Translations under genes and position numbers: made by a program
Assembly (NCBI RefSeq): GCF_000423005.1
Contig: NZ_AUHD01000007.1
Span: forward strand, 267,743-331,742
Reading direction: 5' to 3'
Length of the DNA: 64,000 bases
Origin: Gelidibacter mesophilus DSM 14095
GTDB lineage: Bacteria; Bacteroidota; Bacteroidia; Flavobacteriales; Flavobacteriaceae
The notes under the pieces: model-generated
What the model was told of the DNA's origin: nothing
What the model saw: only the letters and a program-made list of their open reading frames with translations
The model's database searches: none
Shown: positions 1-9,524 of the stretch, in pieces
Layout: each line of letters opens with the position of its first letter
How positions within the stretch are numbered: the stretch's first letter is position 1

Positions 1-758
1 TTACTACTGATAAGCCGGAGAAGAGTTTACTCGTTCCGAACAAGCGATCTGGTGGTAGAAACAGTCAAGGAAAAATGACCGTACGCCAGCTTGGTGGTGG
101 TCATAAAAGAAGATATCGTATCATCGATTTCAAACGTAACAAACCTGGAGTTCCAGCGGAAGTAGCGTCTATCGAGTACGATCCAAACAGAACAGCTTTT
201 ATCGCTCTTTTGAATTATCAAGATGGTGAGAAACGATATGTTATTGCTCAAACTGGTTTAAAAGTTGGACAGAATGTGGTTTCAGGTACTGAAAACATTG
301 CTCCAGAAATTGGAAATGCAATGACCTTGAAGTATGTGCCACTTGGTACTATCATTTCATGTATTGAATTGCGTCCTGGACAAGGAGCGATTATGGCAAG
401 AAGTGCTGGTTCATTCGCTCAATTAATGGCGAGAGATGGGAAATTCGCTTCAGTGAAATTGCCTTCAGGTGAAACACGTTTGATCCTTGTAGAATGTATG
501 GCAACTATTGGCGCTGTATCTAATCATGACCATCAGTTGATTGTATCTGGTAAAGCAGGTAGAAGTAGATGGTTAGGAAGACGTCCAAGAGTTAGACCAG
601 TAGTTATGAACCCTGTCGATCACCCAATGGGTGGTGGTGAAGGTAAAGCTTCAGGTGGTCATCCAAGATCAAGAAATGGTATTCCAGCTAAAGGTTATAG
701 AACACGTACTAAGACCAAAGCTAGTAATAAGTATATTGTAGAACGTAGAAAGAAATAA
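1..758 (+). CDS. rplB: 50S ribosomal protein L2 (5' end outside window)
   Basis: L2 binds 23S rRNA and sits by the peptidyl-transferase centre. The reading frame is already open at base 3, and about 24 codons of L2-like sequence precede the first internal Met (base 75), so the gene starts upstream of the window and that Met is not the start. The conserved C-terminal loop [12 protein letters not shown] carries the His next to the catalytic centre, followed by the usual basic tail. It is the first gene seen of the S10 operon, 10 nt before rpsS. Identity is certain; only the N-terminus is missing. Confidence 0.97.
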   Translation, partial: TTDKPEKSLLVPNKRSGGRNSQGKMTVRQLGGGHKRRYRIIDFKRNKPGVPAEVASIEYDPNRTAFIALLNYQDGEKRYVIAQTGLKVGQNVVSGTENIAPEIGNAMTLKYVPLGTIISCIELRPGQGAIMARSAGSFAQLMARDGKFASVKLPSGETRLILVECMATIGAVSNHDHQLIVSGKAGRSRWLGRRPRVRPVVMNPVDHPMGGGEGKASGGHPRSRNGIPAKGYRTRTKTKASNKYIVERRKK

Positions 759-768
759 TTGAGATAAT

Positions 769-1047
769 ATGGCACGTTCATTAAAAAAAGGACCTTACAT
801 CCATTATAAATTGAGTAAGAAAGTTGAAGACAATGTAGCTTCAAACAAGAAAACGGTTATCAAAACGTGGTCTAGAGCCTCTATGATTTCACCAGATTTT
901 GTTGGGCAAACTATCGCTGTTCACAATGGTCGTCAATTTGTACCGGTTTATGTAACTGAGAACATGGTAGGTCACAAATTAGGAGAATTTTCACCTACAC
1001 GATCTTTTAGAGGTCACGCAGGTGCAAAAAATAAAGGTAAAAAATAA
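769..1047 (+). CDS. rpsS: 30S ribosomal protein S19
   Basis: S19 lies in the head of the small subunit and contacts 16S rRNA together with S13. The 92-residue product is of normal length, begins [10 protein letters not shown] and carries the family motifs [18 protein letters not shown] and GHKLGEF. It is 8 nt upstream of rplV inside the S10-type operon and has no promoter of its own. No anomalies were seen. Confidence 0.97.
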   Translation: MARSLKKGPYIHYKLSKKVEDNVASNKKTVIKTWSRASMISPDFVGQTIAVHNGRQFVPVYVTENMVGHKLGEFSPTRSFRGHAGAKNKGKK

Positions 1048-1055
1048 GTAGAGCT

Positions 1056-1463
1056 ATGGGAAGTCGTAAAAAACAAATGGCAGACGCTATTAAGGAAGAA
1101 AAAAAGCACATCGCTTTTGCAAAGCTTAATAACTGTCCTACATCACCAAGAAAAATGCGCTTAGTTGCGGATTTGGTGAGAGGACAAAAAGCAGAAATGG
1201 CTCTTAATATCTTAAGATTTAGTCCAAAAGAAGCATCTCGTCGTTTAGAGAAATTGGTTCTTTCGGCAATTGCCAACTGGCAAGCGAAAAACGAAGATGC
1301 AAGCATTGAAGATGCTGATTTATTCGTAAAAGAGATCAGAGTAGATGGTGGTGCCATGTTGAAGAGACTGCGTCCAGCACCTCAAGGTCGCGCACACAGA
1401 ATTAGAAAACGTTCCAACCACGTTACCGTGGTCATTGGAGCAAACAATAATACACAAGCTTAA
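1056..1463 (+). CDS. rplV: 50S ribosomal protein L22
   Basis: L22 lines the nascent-peptide exit tunnel. The 135-residue product has a basic/acidic N-terminal extension of about 25 residues before the conserved [18 protein letters not shown] segment; such an extension is usual in Flavobacteriia. The C-terminal [15 protein letters not shown] motif forms the hairpin loop that reaches the tunnel. It is 8 nt from each neighbour (rpsS, rpsC), fitting one polycistronic message. Confidence 0.96.
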   Translation: MGSRKKQMADAIKEEKKHIAFAKLNNCPTSPRKMRLVADLVRGQKAEMALNILRFSPKEASRRLEKLVLSAIANWQAKNEDASIEDADLFVKEIRVDGGAMLKRLRPAPQGRAHRIRKRSNHVTVVIGANNNTQA

Positions 1464-1471
1464 ATAGAGAT

Positions 1472-2203
1472 ATGGGACAAAAGACAAATCCAATCGGAAA
1501 TCGTTTAGGAATTATCAGAGGATGGGAATCTAACTGGTATGGTGGCAATGATTATGGAGATAAACTTGCTGAAGACGATAAGATTAGAAAATATGTTCAC
1601 GCTCGTTTATCTAAAGCAAGTGTGTCGAGAGTAATTATTGAGCGTACGCTTAAACTTGTAACCGTTACTATCACTACTGCAAGACCTGGTATCATTATCG
1701 GGAAGGGTGGTCAAGAGGTAGACAAGTTAAAAGAGGAGCTTAAGAAAATTACTGATAAGGAAGTTCAATTGAACATCTTCGAAATCAAGAGACCAGAATT
1801 GGATGCCTTTTTAGTGGCATCTAGCGTTGCTCGTCAAATCGAGAATCGTATTTCTTACAGACGTGCCATCAAAATGGCAATTGCTGCAACAATGCGTATG
1901 AATGCTGAAGGGATCAAGATTCAAATTAGTGGTCGTCTAAACGGTGCTGAGATGGCGCGTTCAGAGCACTACAAAGAAGGAAGAATTCCATTATCAACGT
2001 TTAGAGCCGATATTGACTATGCTTTAGTTGAGGCACATACTACTTATGGTAGATTGGGTGTTAAAGTATGGATCATGAAAGGTGAAGTGTATGGTAAGAG
2101 AGAACTTTCCCCGTTGGTTGGTTTATCCAAGAAACAAGGTGGCAAAGGAGGATCTGATGCGCCAAGACGTGGTGGGAATAACAAACCCCGCCGTAGAAAG
2201 TAA
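1472..2203 (+). CDS. rpsC: 30S ribosomal protein S3
   Basis: S3 forms part of the mRNA entry site of the 30S head. The 243-residue protein shows the KH domain with [16 protein letters not shown] (roughly residues 72-87) and the C-terminal S3 domain with [22 protein letters not shown]. The tail is Gly/Arg/Lys-rich ([13 protein letters not shown]), slightly longer than in E. coli. Start ATG is 8 nt after rplV. Confidence 0.97.
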   Translation: MGQKTNPIGNRLGIIRGWESNWYGGNDYGDKLAEDDKIRKYVHARLSKASVSRVIIERTLKLVTVTITTARPGIIIGKGGQEVDKLKEELKKITDKEVQLNIFEIKRPELDAFLVASSVARQIENRISYRRAIKMAIAATMRMNAEGIKIQISGRLNGAEMARSEHYKEGRIPLSTFRADIDYALVEAHTTYGRLGVKVWIMKGEVYGKRELSPLVGLSKKQGGKGGSDAPRRGGNNKPRRRK

Positions 2204-2222
2204 TTTTTAAAGTTAAAGAAAA

Positions 2223-2648
2223 ATGTTACAACCTAGAAAGACGAAATTCCGTAAGCAGCAAAAAGGCCGCATGAAGGGAAATTCCGGTAGAGGACATGAA
2301 CTTTCAAATGGAACGTTCGGTATAAAATCGGTACACGAAACGGGAATGTTTTTAACATCTCGTCAAATAGAAGCAGCTCGTATTGCAGCAACACGTTTTA
2401 TGAAAAGAGAGGGGCAACTTTGGATCAAAATATTTCCAGACAAGCCTATCACCAAAAAACCTTTAGAAGTACGTATGGGTAAAGGTAAAGGTGCTGTAGA
2501 ATATTGGGTAGCTGTAGTGAAACCAGGTAGAATTATGTTTGAAGTAGGTGGCGTGCCATTAGACGTTGCTAAAGAAGCATTACGTTTGGCGGCTCAAAAA
2601 TTACCTGTAAAAACAAAATTCTTAATCGCTAGAGATTACGAAGCTTAA
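2223..2648 (+). CDS. rplP: 50S ribosomal protein L16
   Basis: L16 organises the A-site side of 23S rRNA. The 141-residue product has the expected opening [16 protein letters not shown] and the conserved [19 protein letters not shown] loop that approaches the tRNA-binding site. It lies 19 nt after rpsC and 12 nt before rpmC. Length and sequence are fully typical. Confidence 0.97.
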   Translation: MLQPRKTKFRKQQKGRMKGNSGRGHELSNGTFGIKSVHETGMFLTSRQIEAARIAATRFMKREGQLWIKIFPDKPITKKPLEVRMGKGKGAVEYWVAVVKPGRIMFEVGGVPLDVAKEALRLAAQKLPVKTKFLIARDYEA

Positions 2649-2660
2649 TACATAGATATT

Positions 2661-2852
2661 ATGAAGCAATCAGAAATTAAACAGCTTTCTACAGCTGAAT
2701 TACAAGATAAGTTAGGTGAAACTAAAAAGAGTTATGCTGACCTGAATATGGCTCATGCAATCTCTCCTTTAGAAAATCCGATTCAATTACGCAACGTCAG
2801 ACGTTCTGTAGCAAGAATTGCAACCGAATTAACTAAAAGAGAAGTACAATAA
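2661..2852 (+). CDS. rpmC: 50S ribosomal protein L29
   Basis: L29 is a small helical-hairpin protein at the peptide exit site, a docking point for SRP and trigger factor. The 63-residue product begins MKQSEIKQLSTAEL and contains the family signature NPIQLRNVRRSVARI near the C-terminus. Position between rplP and rpsQ is the universal order. No anomalies. Confidence 0.95.
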   Translation: MKQSEIKQLSTAELQDKLGETKKSYADLNMAHAISPLENPIQLRNVRRSVARIATELTKREVQ

Positions 2853-2870
2853 TTTGTATTCCGCTGAAAG

Positions 2871-3128
2871 ATGGAAAAAAGAAATTTAAGAAAAGAACGT
2901 ATAGGAGTTGTAACTAGTAACAAAATGATGAAGTCCATCGTTGTTGCCGAAGTTAAAAAAGTAAAACATCCTATGTATGGAAAATTCGTGTTGAAAACGA
3001 AGAAATACGTTGCACACGATGAGACAAACGACTGTAACATTGGAGATACGGTAAAGATCATGGAAACACGACCTTTAAGTAAATCTAAAAGTTGGAGATT
3101 AGTAGAAATAATTGAAAGAGCGAAGTAA
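2871..3128 (+). CDS. rpsQ: 30S ribosomal protein S17
   Basis: S17 is a primary 16S rRNA-binding OB-fold protein. The 85-residue product opens [19 protein letters not shown] and contains the diagnostic [10 protein letters not shown] and [17 protein letters not shown] segments. It lies 18 nt after rpmC and only 2 nt before rplN, implying translational coupling to L14. Confidence 0.96.
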   Translation: MEKRNLRKERIGVVTSNKMMKSIVVAEVKKVKHPMYGKFVLKTKKYVAHDETNDCNIGDTVKIMETRPLSKSKSWRLVEIIERAK

Positions 3129-3130
3129 TT

Positions 3131-3499
3131 ATGTTACAACAAGAATCAAGATTAAAAGTAGCTGATAACACTGGGGCAAAGGAAGTTTTGACTATCCGTG
3201 TTCTAGGCGGTACTAAAAGAAGATATGCTTCTGTAGGTGACAAGATAGTTGTTTCTGTAAAAGATGCAACACCTAATGGTAACATTAAGAAAGGTGCTGT
3301 TTCTACAGCTGTTGTTGTACGTACCAAGAAAGAAGTAAGACGTCCAGACGGATCTTATATCAGATTTGACGATAACGCTTGTGTGCTTTTAAACCCGCAG
3401 GGAGAAATGAGAGGCACACGTGTTTTTGGACCTGTTGCAAGAGAACTTCGTGATAAGCAATTCATGAAAATTGTATCATTGGCACCTGAAGTGCTTTAA
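3131..3499 (+). CDS. rplN: 50S ribosomal protein L14
   Basis: L14 forms an inter-subunit bridge and is the docking site of RsfS, which is also encoded in this window (23690-24061). The 122-residue product begins [18 protein letters not shown] and ends with the highly conserved [15 protein letters not shown] region. The stop codon overlaps an in-frame ATG for rplX by one base. Confidence 0.97.
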   Translation: MLQQESRLKVADNTGAKEVLTIRVLGGTKRRYASVGDKIVVSVKDATPNGNIKKGAVSTAVVVRTKKEVRRPDGSYIRFDDNACVLLNPQGEMRGTRVFGPVARELRDKQFMKIVSLAPEVL

Positions 3500-3510
3500 T
3501 GACTAATAAG

Positions 3511-3822
3511 ATGACAAAGTTTAAAATAAAATCGGGAGATACAGTACAAGTTATTGCCGGAGACCATAAAGGTACAGAAGGCAAGGTTGTAAAAATCTTA
3601 AAAGATAAGAACAAAGCGATCGTTGAAGGCGTGAACATGGTTAAGAAACATACTAAACCAAGTGCACAAAGCCCTCAGGGTGGCATTGTAGAGAAAGAAG
3701 CGCCCATTCATATTTCCAACCTATCACTTTTAAATACTAAAGGTGAGACAACACGTGTTGGTTATAGAATGGAAGGCGATAAAAAAGTGAGATTTTCAAA
3801 AAAATCAAATGAAGTAATTTAG
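3511..3822 (+). CDS. rplX: 50S ribosomal protein L24
   Basis: L24 nucleates large-subunit assembly. Two starts are possible: an ATG at 3499 sharing a base with the rplN stop, and the ATG at 3511 that yields [19 protein letters not shown], the usual L24 N-terminus. The second is chosen for that reason, giving 103 residues. The KOW motif ([18 protein letters not shown]) and the [15 protein letters not shown] segment are clear. rplE follows after 2 nt. Confidence 0.93.
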   Translation: MTKFKIKSGDTVQVIAGDHKGTEGKVVKILKDKNKAIVEGVNMVKKHTKPSAQSPQGGIVEKEAPIHISNLSLLNTKGETTRVGYRMEGDKKVRFSKKSNEVI

Positions 3823-3824
3823 TT

Positions 3825-4376
3825 ATGGCTTATATTCCAAGATTAAAACAAGAGTACAAGGACAAAATTGTTACAACTCTTACAGAAGAATTCGGATATA
3901 AAAACGTAATGCAAGTTCCTAAACTTACAAAGATAGTTATATCCAAAGGAGTTGGTGCTGCAGTTGCCGATAAGAAATTAGTAGATCATGCCGTGGAAGA
4001 GTTGACTAAAATATCTGGTCAAAAAGCAGTTCCTACAGTATCAAAAAAAGATATCGCAACGTTTAAGTTACGTAAAGGTATGCCAATTGGTGCTAGAGTT
4101 ACATTACGCGGAGAGCAAATGTACGAGTTCCTAGACCGTTTGGTGACATCAGCTTTACCACGAGTAAGAGACTTTAACGGTATTAAAGCAACTGGCTTTG
4201 ACGGTAGAGGTAACTATAACTTAGGTATTACTGAGCAAATTATCTTCCCAGAGATGGATATTGATAAAGTTAACAATATTTCAGGAATGGATGTTGCCTT
4301 TGTTACTACAGCTGATACAGATAAAGAAGCAAAATCGTTATTAACAGAATTAGGTTTACCTTTTCAAAAGAACTAA
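3825..4376 (+). CDS. rplE: 50S ribosomal protein L5
   Basis: L5 holds 5S rRNA in the central protuberance and contacts the P-site tRNA. The 183-residue product contains the conserved [17 protein letters not shown] helix (here [24 protein letters not shown]) and [14 protein letters not shown]. It is of normal length and sits 2 nt after rplX and 3 nt before rpsN, so it is probably translationally coupled to both. Confidence 0.97.
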   Translation: MAYIPRLKQEYKDKIVTTLTEEFGYKNVMQVPKLTKIVISKGVGAAVADKKLVDHAVEELTKISGQKAVPTVSKKDIATFKLRKGMPIGARVTLRGEQMYEFLDRLVTSALPRVRDFNGIKATGFDGRGNYNLGITEQIIFPEMDIDKVNNISGMDVAFVTTADTDKEAKSLLTELGLPFQKN

Positions 4377-4379
4377 GAT

Positions 4380-4649
4380 ATGGCTAAAGAATCAATGAAA
4401 GCCCGTGAGGTGAAGAGACAAAAAATGGTAGATAAGTATGCTGATAAACGTAAAGCTTTGAAAGAGGCTGGAGATTATGAGGCTTTACAAAAATTACCAA
4501 GAAATGCATCACCGGTACGTTTGCACAACCGTTGTAAATTAACAGGAAGACCAAGAGGATACGTTCGTATTTTTGGAATCTCCCGTGTAATGTTGCGCGA
4601 AATGGCAAACCAAGGCTTGATCCCGGGAGTTAGAAAAGCATCCTGGTAG
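4380..4649 (+). CDS. rpsN: 30S ribosomal protein S14 (zinc-free long form)
   Basis: S14 sits in the 30S head next to S3 and S10. The 89-residue protein is the long form without the CxxC...CxxC zinc ribbon of the 61-residue form: only one Cys is present, in [14 protein letters not shown]. The C-terminal [22 protein letters not shown] is canonical. The next gene, rpsH, is 135 nt away, far more than any earlier spacer in this operon, and the gap is strongly structured. Confidence 0.96.
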   Translation: MAKESMKAREVKRQKMVDKYADKRKALKEAGDYEALQKLPRNASPVRLHNRCKLTGRPRGYVRIFGISRVMLREMANQGLIPGVRKASW

Positions 4650-4673
4650 AAGCGCTACACCATGCGTTTCATA

Positions 4674-4770
4674 TACAACGCGATGCATCACGTTGTAAAG
4701 ATGCAACATTTTGCATCTCAATAAGAGTATAAACTGGGCGTAGGTTTGGGGAGAACCAAAAACCACGTCC
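4674..4770 (+). promoter_or_regulatory. Three-hairpin RNA element upstream of rpsH
   Basis: The rpsN-rpsH spacer holds three successive hairpins. Stem 1 is TACAACG (4674-4680) with CGTTGTA (4691-4697). Stem 2 is AGATGCAA (4699-4706) with TTGCATCT (4711-4718), a perfect 8-bp stem closed by CATT. Stem 3 is GGGCGT-a-GGTTT (4736-4747) with AAACC-ACGTCC (4760-4770), 11 bp with one bulged A. The loop of stem 1 contains GATGCATC, which could pair with either arm of stem 2, and GCGTT (4664-4668) can compete for stem 1. No U-run follows, so it is not a simple terminator. Regulation of S8 and downstream genes is inferred. Confidence 0.5.
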
Positions 4771-4784
4771 GCAATTTAATATAA

Positions 4785-5183
4785 ATGAATACAGATCCAA
4801 TCGCAGATTATCTAACAAGAGTTAGAAATGCAGTAAAGGCCAACCACAGAGTTGTTGAAATTCCTGCATCCAATCTGAAAAAAGAAATTACTAAAATATT
4901 ATTCGATCAAGGATATATTTTAAGTTACAAGTTTGATGACTCTTCTGTACAGGGCTCTATTAAGATAGCGCTTAAGTATAACAAAGAGACTAAAGAACCG
5001 GTAATCAGAAAAATTCAAAGAATAAGTAAACCAGGTTTACGTAAATATGCAAGCTCTAGCGAAATGCCAAGAATCCTTAACGGGCTTGGGATTGCTATAG
5101 TCTCTACTTCTTACGGAGTAATGACAGGAAAGCAAGCGCATAAACAAAATGTTGGTGGTGAATTATTGTGCTACGTTTACTAA
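4785..5183 (+). CDS. rpsH: 30S ribosomal protein S8
   Basis: S8 is a primary 16S rRNA binder of the platform and, in E. coli, the translational repressor of the spc operon. The 132-residue product starts MNTDPIADYLTRVRNA and ends with the canonical STSYGVMTGKQAHKQNVGGELLCYVY. It follows a 135-nt structured spacer and is itself 12 nt before rplF. Confidence 0.97.
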   Translation: MNTDPIADYLTRVRNAVKANHRVVEIPASNLKKEITKILFDQGYILSYKFDDSSVQGSIKIALKYNKETKEPVIRKIQRISKPGLRKYASSSEMPRILNGLGIAIVSTSYGVMTGKQAHKQNVGGELLCYVY

Positions 5184-5195
5184 TAAAGAGAAGAT

Positions 5196-5738
5196 ATGTC
5201 AAGAATAGGTAATAATCCAGTAGCAATCCCACAAGGGGTTACAATAAACGTCCAAGACAACCTAATTACCGTAAAAGGTAAGTTGGGTGAATTAACTCAA
5301 AAATTTGAAGGCGTTGAAATTACTGTTGAAGATGGTCAAGTGTCAGTGGCACGCCCTTCAGACAGTAAAGAAGCAAGAACTAACCATGGTCTATATAGAT
5401 CATTGGTAAAGAATATGGTAGAAGGTGTTTCTGAAGGTTGGACTAAGAAATTAGAATTGGTAGGTGTAGGTTATAGAGCATCTAACCAAGGACAAAGATT
5501 AGATTTGGCTCTAGGTTTCTCTCACAATATTGTTTTAGACGTAGCTCCTGAAGTGACCGTTGAAACAATTTCTGAGAAAGGAAAGAACCCGATCATTAAA
5601 TTAACTTCTCACGACAAACAGTTGGTTGGACAAGTTGCAGCGAAAATTCGCGGCTATAGAAAACCAGAACCTTACAAAGGAAAAGGAATTAAATTTGTAG
5701 GAGAAGTATTAAGAAGAAAAGCAGGTAAATCAGCATAA
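5196..5738 (+). CDS. rplF: 50S ribosomal protein L6
   Basis: L6 stabilises the sarcin-ricin region near the factor-binding site. The 180-residue product has the two L6 repeats; the first begins [15 protein letters not shown] and the second ends with the diagnostic [18 protein letters not shown] motif. Spacing to rpsH is 12 nt and to rplR 10 nt. Confidence 0.97.
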   Translation: MSRIGNNPVAIPQGVTINVQDNLITVKGKLGELTQKFEGVEITVEDGQVSVARPSDSKEARTNHGLYRSLVKNMVEGVSEGWTKKLELVGVGYRASNQGQRLDLALGFSHNIVLDVAPEVTVETISEKGKNPIIKLTSHDKQLVGQVAAKIRGYRKPEPYKGKGIKFVGEVLRRKAGKSA

Positions 5739-5748
5739 TCGTTTAGTT

Positions 5749-6105
5749 ATGGCATTGACAAAAAATCAAAGTAGATTAAGAATAAAAAGCAGAATCCGTA
5801 AGGTTATTTCTGGAACAGAAGCAAGACCTCGTTTAGCTGTATTTAGAAGCAATAAAGAAATTTATGCTCAAATTATAGACGATGTTACTGGTAATACTAT
5901 TAGTGCTGCATCTTCAAGAGACAAGGACATTAGTTCTGCTAAAGGAACTAAAACCGAAATAGCGGCCTTAGTTGGTAAAGCTATTGGTGAAAGAGCCTTA
6001 AAAGCTGGGGTGGAAACTATTTCTTTTGATAGAGGTGGGTATCAATATCACGGAAGAGTAAAATCATTAGCAGATGGTGCTAGAGAAGCAGGACTAAAAT
6101 TTTAA
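5749..6105 (+). CDS. rplR: 50S ribosomal protein L18
   Basis: L18 bridges 5S and 23S rRNA. The 118-residue product has a basic N-terminus ([18 protein letters not shown]), the [20 protein letters not shown] strand-helix, and the C-terminal [26 protein letters not shown] signature. It lies in standard spc-operon order, 6 nt before rpsE. Confidence 0.97.
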   Translation: MALTKNQSRLRIKSRIRKVISGTEARPRLAVFRSNKEIYAQIIDDVTGNTISAASSRDKDISSAKGTKTEIAALVGKAIGERALKAGVETISFDRGGYQYHGRVKSLADGAREAGLKF

Positions 6106-6111
6106 GAGATT

Positions 6112-6636
6112 ATGTATCGAAAATATAAAAACGCAGAATTAGTAAAGCCAAGTGGTTTAGACCTTAAAGATCATCTTATAGGCGTTCAAAGAGTAACGAA
6201 AGTTACCAAAGGTGGTAGAGCATTCGGTTTTTCAGCTATTGTAGTAGTTGGAGATGAGGCAGGCGTTGTTGGTCAAGGTTTAGGTAAATCTAAAGACGTG
6301 GCCACTGCAATTGCTAAAGGCATTGAAGATGCTAAAAAGAACTTAGTGAGAATTCCAATCCTTAAAAAAACATTGCCACACGAACAAAAAGGAAAGTATG
6401 GCGGTGCAAGAGTAAATATCATTCCAGCTGCTGAAGGTACTGGTGTGATTGCTGGTGGAGCAGTAAGAACGGTTTTAGAGGCTGTTGGTGTACATGATGT
6501 ATTATCAAAATCTCAAGGATCTTCAAACCCTCATAACGTAGTAAAAGCAACTTTTGATGCTTTGTTACAATTAAGAGATGCTAAATCTGTAGCGAAGGAC
6601 AGAGGAATTTCACTTGATAAAGTATTTAACGGTTAA
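6112..6636 (+). CDS. rpsE: 30S ribosomal protein S5
   Basis: S5 helps form the mRNA entry channel and influences decoding accuracy. The 174-residue protein carries the N-terminal dsRBD-like domain with [21 protein letters not shown] and the C-terminal domain with [20 protein letters not shown]. Length is normal. Gap to rpmD is 11 nt. Confidence 0.97.
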   Translation: MYRKYKNAELVKPSGLDLKDHLIGVQRVTKVTKGGRAFGFSAIVVVGDEAGVVGQGLGKSKDVATAIAKGIEDAKKNLVRIPILKKTLPHEQKGKYGGARVNIIPAAEGTGVIAGGAVRTVLEAVGVHDVLSKSQGSSNPHNVVKATFDALLQLRDAKSVAKDRGISLDKVFNG

Positions 6637-6647
6637 TCTATAGAATA

Positions 6648-6830
6648 ATGGCAAAGATTAAAGTACAAAAAGTAAGAAGTGCAATCAACCGTACGCAAAC
6701 ACAAAAGAGGATATTAGAGTCTTTAGGTTTGCATAAGATGAATCAGGTTGTTGAGCATGATGACACGCCAAGTATCCTTGGAATGATTAATAAAGTTCAA
6801 CATTTAGTTTCTATTGTAGAAACAAAATAA
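6648..6830 (+). CDS. rpmD: 50S ribosomal protein L30
   Basis: A small ferredoxin-like-fold protein of the large subunit. The 60-residue product shows the family pattern: KVQKVRSAINRTQTQKRILESLGL followed by a VEHDDTPSILGMINKVQHLV segment. It sits between rpsE and rplO as in nearly all bacteria that retain L30. Confidence 0.95.
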   Translation: MAKIKVQKVRSAINRTQTQKRILESLGLHKMNQVVEHDDTPSILGMINKVQHLVSIVETK

Positions 6831-6842
6831 TACAGCATAATA

Positions 6843-7295
6843 ATGGATTTAAGTAATTTAAAACCGGCTGAAGGGTCAGTTAAAAATCAAGGCAAAAGAA
6901 TAGGTAGAGGACAAGGTTCTGGAAAAGGTGGTACCGCAACTCGTGGTCACAAGGGAGCTAAATCACGTTCTGGTTATTCTAAGAAAGTAGGATTTGAAGG
7001 TGGTCAAATGCCACTTCAAAGACGTGTGCCTAAATTTGGATTTACAAATATCAATCGTGTAGAATATCAGGGAGTGAATCTTGATAAGTTACAACAATTG
7101 GTGGATGATAATGTGATAACAGATACTGTTGATTTTGTTACCTTGTTAGAATTAGGACTTGTTGACAAGAATGATCTTGTTAAAATTCTAGGTCGTGGCG
7201 AGTTGAAGTCAAAATTAAAAGTAACTGCTCATAAATTTACCGCTTCAGCAAAAGCTGCTATTGAAGCCGCAGGAGGAGAAGCTGTAACTTTATAA
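6843..7295 (+). CDS. rplO: 50S ribosomal protein L15
   Basis: L15 is an early assembly protein of the 50S subunit with a long unstructured, Gly/Arg-rich N-terminal half. The 150-residue product shows GRGQGSGKGGTATRGHKGAKSR and the motif EGGQMPLQRRVPKFGF, followed by the globular C-terminal domain. It ends 13 nt before secY, the conserved link between ribosome and translocon genes. Confidence 0.97.
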   Translation: MDLSNLKPAEGSVKNQGKRIGRGQGSGKGGTATRGHKGAKSRSGYSKKVGFEGGQMPLQRRVPKFGFTNINRVEYQGVNLDKLQQLVDDNVITDTVDFVTLLELGLVDKNDLVKILGRGELKSKLKVTAHKFTASAKAAIEAAGGEAVTL

Positions 7296-7308
7296 GACCA
7301 TTTAGAGG

Positions 7309-8655
7309 ATGAAATTTATAGAGACTTTAAAAAATGTTTGGAAAATAACAGAACTAAAAGATAGAATCATGCTTACGCTTGGTCTACTTTTAGTTTATCG
7401 TTTTGGTGCTCAAGTAGTATTGCCAGGAATTGATGCAAATCAATTGGGTGCTTTGGCCAGTAACACTGATCAAGGTATTTTAGGGCTTCTTAATGCATTT
7501 ACAGGTGGCGCTTTTGCAAATGCTTCAGTATTTGCTTTAGGGATCATGCCTTACATTTCTGCTTCGATTGTTGTTCAGTTGATGGGTATCGCAATTCCTT
7601 ATCTTCAAAAATTACAAAAGGATGGTGCAAGTGGTCAAAAAAAGATTACCCAAATTACACGTTGGTTAACTATCGGCATCTGTTTGGTGCAAGCCCCTGG
7701 TTATTTGGCTAGTTTACCGGCATTAGGTATTCCTTCCAGTGCATTTTTATTGGGAACAGGGACTATGTTTTATGTGTCTTCAGTAATTATTTTGGTAACA
7801 GGATGTGTCTTTGCCATGTGGTTGGGTGAAAAGATCACTGACAAAGGAATTGGTAATGGAATTTCATTATTGATCATGGTTGGTATCATAGCGCGTATGC
7901 CTGCATCATTTATTCAAAACTATGCTTCTAGATTAGAAGGTGGTGGAAATGGTGGATTGATGATGGTATTAATTGAATTGGTAATTTGGTTTGTGATCAT
8001 CTTACTATCAATTATGTTGGTCATGGGTGTTCGTAAGATTGCGGTTCAATATGCACGTCGTACTGCGTCTGGCGGATATGAGAAGAATGTATTTGGATCA
8101 CGTCAGTTCTTGCCTTTAAAGTTGAATGCCTCTGGAGTTATGCCAATCATCTTTGCTCAAGCAATTATGTTTGTTCCTACTTTAATAGGTAAAGGTTTAG
8201 GTGAAGGAACGGTTGGCGTCTGGTTACAGACTAATTTCTCTGACATCTTTGGTCTTTGGTATAATGTTGTATTTGCTTTGTTAATTATCATTTTCACGTA
8301 TTTTTATACGGCAATTACAGTACCTACCAATAAAATGGCAGATGATTTAAAACGTAGTGGTGGCTTCATTCCGGGTATTAGACCAGGAACTGAAACATCT
8401 GAGTATCTCGATAAGATAATGTCTCAAATTACCTTACCAGGTTCTATCTTTTTGGCAATGATTGCTGTGTTCCCGGCGGTTGTAGTTAAGTTGATGGGCG
8501 TACAGCAAGGGTGGGCATTGTTCTTTGGTGGAACTTCACTTTTGATTATGGTAGGAGTTGCAATAGACACGATGCAACAGGTTAACTCATACTTGTTGAA
8601 CAAGCACTATGATGGCTTAATGAAAACCGGCAAAAATAGAAAAGCAGTAGCTTAA
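7309..8655 (+). CDS. secY: Sec translocon channel subunit SecY
   Basis: SecY is the protein-conducting channel of the inner membrane, working with SecE, SecG, SecA and the SecDF encoded at 53.8 kb. The 448-residue product has about ten hydrophobic segments. TM1 is near residues 20-37, a plug-like segment follows ([20 protein letters not shown]), and the cytoplasmic loop has [26 protein letters not shown]. The conserved [10 protein letters not shown] motif is present. It is co-transcribed with the spc genes, 7 nt before infA. Confidence 0.97.
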   Translation: MKFIETLKNVWKITELKDRIMLTLGLLLVYRFGAQVVLPGIDANQLGALASNTDQGILGLLNAFTGGAFANASVFALGIMPYISASIVVQLMGIAIPYLQKLQKDGASGQKKITQITRWLTIGICLVQAPGYLASLPALGIPSSAFLLGTGTMFYVSSVIILVTGCVFAMWLGEKITDKGIGNGISLLIMVGIIARMPASFIQNYASRLEGGGNGGLMMVLIELVIWFVIILLSIMLVMGVRKIAVQYARRTASGGYEKNVFGSRQFLPLKLNASGVMPIIFAQAIMFVPTLIGKGLGEGTVGVWLQTNFSDIFGLWYNVVFALLIIIFTYFYTAITVPTNKMADDLKRSGGFIPGIRPGTETSEYLDKIMSQITLPGSIFLAMIAVFPAVVVKLMGVQQGWALFFGGTSLLIMVGVAIDTMQQVNSYLLNKHYDGLMKTGKNRKAVA

Positions 8656-8662
8656 TATTATT

Positions 8663-8878
8663 ATGGCAAAACAAGCAGCAATAGAACAAGACGGATCAAT
8701 TATTGAAGCATTATCCAATGCTATGTTCCGTGTTGAATTAGAAAATGGACATATTGTAACAGCGCATATTTCTGGTAAAATGCGTATGCACTACATCAAA
8801 CTGTTACCAGGAGACAAAGTAAAATTGGAAATGAGCCCTTATGATTTATCTAAGGCTCGCATAACTTATAGGTACTAA
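8663..8878 (+). CDS. infA: Translation initiation factor IF-1
   Basis: IF-1 occupies the 30S A site during initiation. The 71-residue single OB-fold product begins [17 protein letters not shown] and contains [25 protein letters not shown] and the [14 protein letters not shown] ending typical of the family. Location between secY and rpmJ without adk/map is the common Flavobacteriia arrangement. Confidence 0.97.
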   Translation: MAKQAAIEQDGSIIEALSNAMFRVELENGHIVTAHISGKMRMHYIKLLPGDKVKLEMSPYDLSKARITYRY

Positions 8879-8933
8879 CAAGGATAGGATCTAAAGATTT
8901 TATCTCACAGTATAAAACTAATAAAATAAACAG

Positions 8934-9050
8934 ATGAAAGTAAGAGCATCAGTTAAAAAACGAAGCGCAGACTGTAAACTAGTGCGCAGAAAAGGTAGAC
9001 TTTACGTCATTAACAAAAAGAATCCTAGATTCAAACAAAGACAAGGATAG
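8934..9050 (+). CDS. rpmJ: 50S ribosomal protein L36 (C-minus form)
   Basis: A 38-residue ORF starting ATG at 8934 encodes L36, with opening [15 protein letters not shown] and ending NPRFKQRQG. Zinc-binding L36 has Cys at positions 11, 14 and 27 and His at 32; here only Cys14 remains (Ser11, Asn27, Arg32), so this is the zinc-independent form, as is usual in Bacteroidota. It is 55 nt after infA and 2 nt before rpsM. Confidence 0.95.
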   Translation: MKVRASVKKRSADCKLVRRKGRLYVINKKNPRFKQRQG

Positions 9051-9052
9051 AT

Positions 9053-9427
9053 ATGGCAAGAATTGCAGGTGTTGATATACCAAAACAGAAAAGAGGAGTA
9101 ATCTCTTTAACTTACATCTACGGGATAGGTGCGAGCAGAGCAAAAGACATTTTAGCACAAGCTAAAGTTGATGAAAACACAAAAGTTCAAGACTGGACAG
9201 ATGACGAAATTAGTAATATTCGTGAAGCTGTAGGGGCCTTAACTATTGAGGGTGAGTTGCGTTCAGAAATCCAGTTGAACATCAAGCGTTTAATGGATAT
9301 TGGATGTTACAGAGGAATTCGTCATAGAGCTGGACTTCCATTAAGAGGTCAACGTACTAAAAACAACTCTAGAACTAGAAAAGGTAGAAGAAAAACTGTT
9401 GCTAACAAGAAAAAAGCAACGAAATAA
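9053..9427 (+). CDS. rpsM: 30S ribosomal protein S13
   Basis: S13 is in the 30S head and contacts the P-site tRNA and the L5 bridge. The 124-residue product begins [26 protein letters not shown] (helix-two-turn-helix region) and contains the conserved [28 protein letters not shown] tail. First gene of the alpha-operon segment, coupled to rpmJ by a 2-nt gap. A 97-nt spacer with short direct repeats separates it from rpsK. Confidence 0.97.
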   Translation: MARIAGVDIPKQKRGVISLTYIYGIGASRAKDILAQAKVDENTKVQDWTDDEISNIREAVGALTIEGELRSEIQLNIKRLMDIGCYRGIRHRAGLPLRGQRTKNNSRTRKGRRKTVANKKKATK

Positions 9428-9524
9428 AAATAGTCTTTAGTCTTTAGACGTTGGAAAGAATCTGTTTGAAATTTAACGGTTTAGGATTCTAGCGACTATA
9501 AACTAATACTAAAAACTAAATATT

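Noticed and set aside
75..77. ATG at 75 as the rplB start
   Set aside because: About 24 L2-like codons precede it in frame from base 3, so it is an internal Met.
3499..3510. Upstream ATG for rplX overlapping the rplN stop
   Set aside because: It adds four residues not usual in L24; the ATG at 3511 gives the canonical N-terminus. The overlap could still be used.
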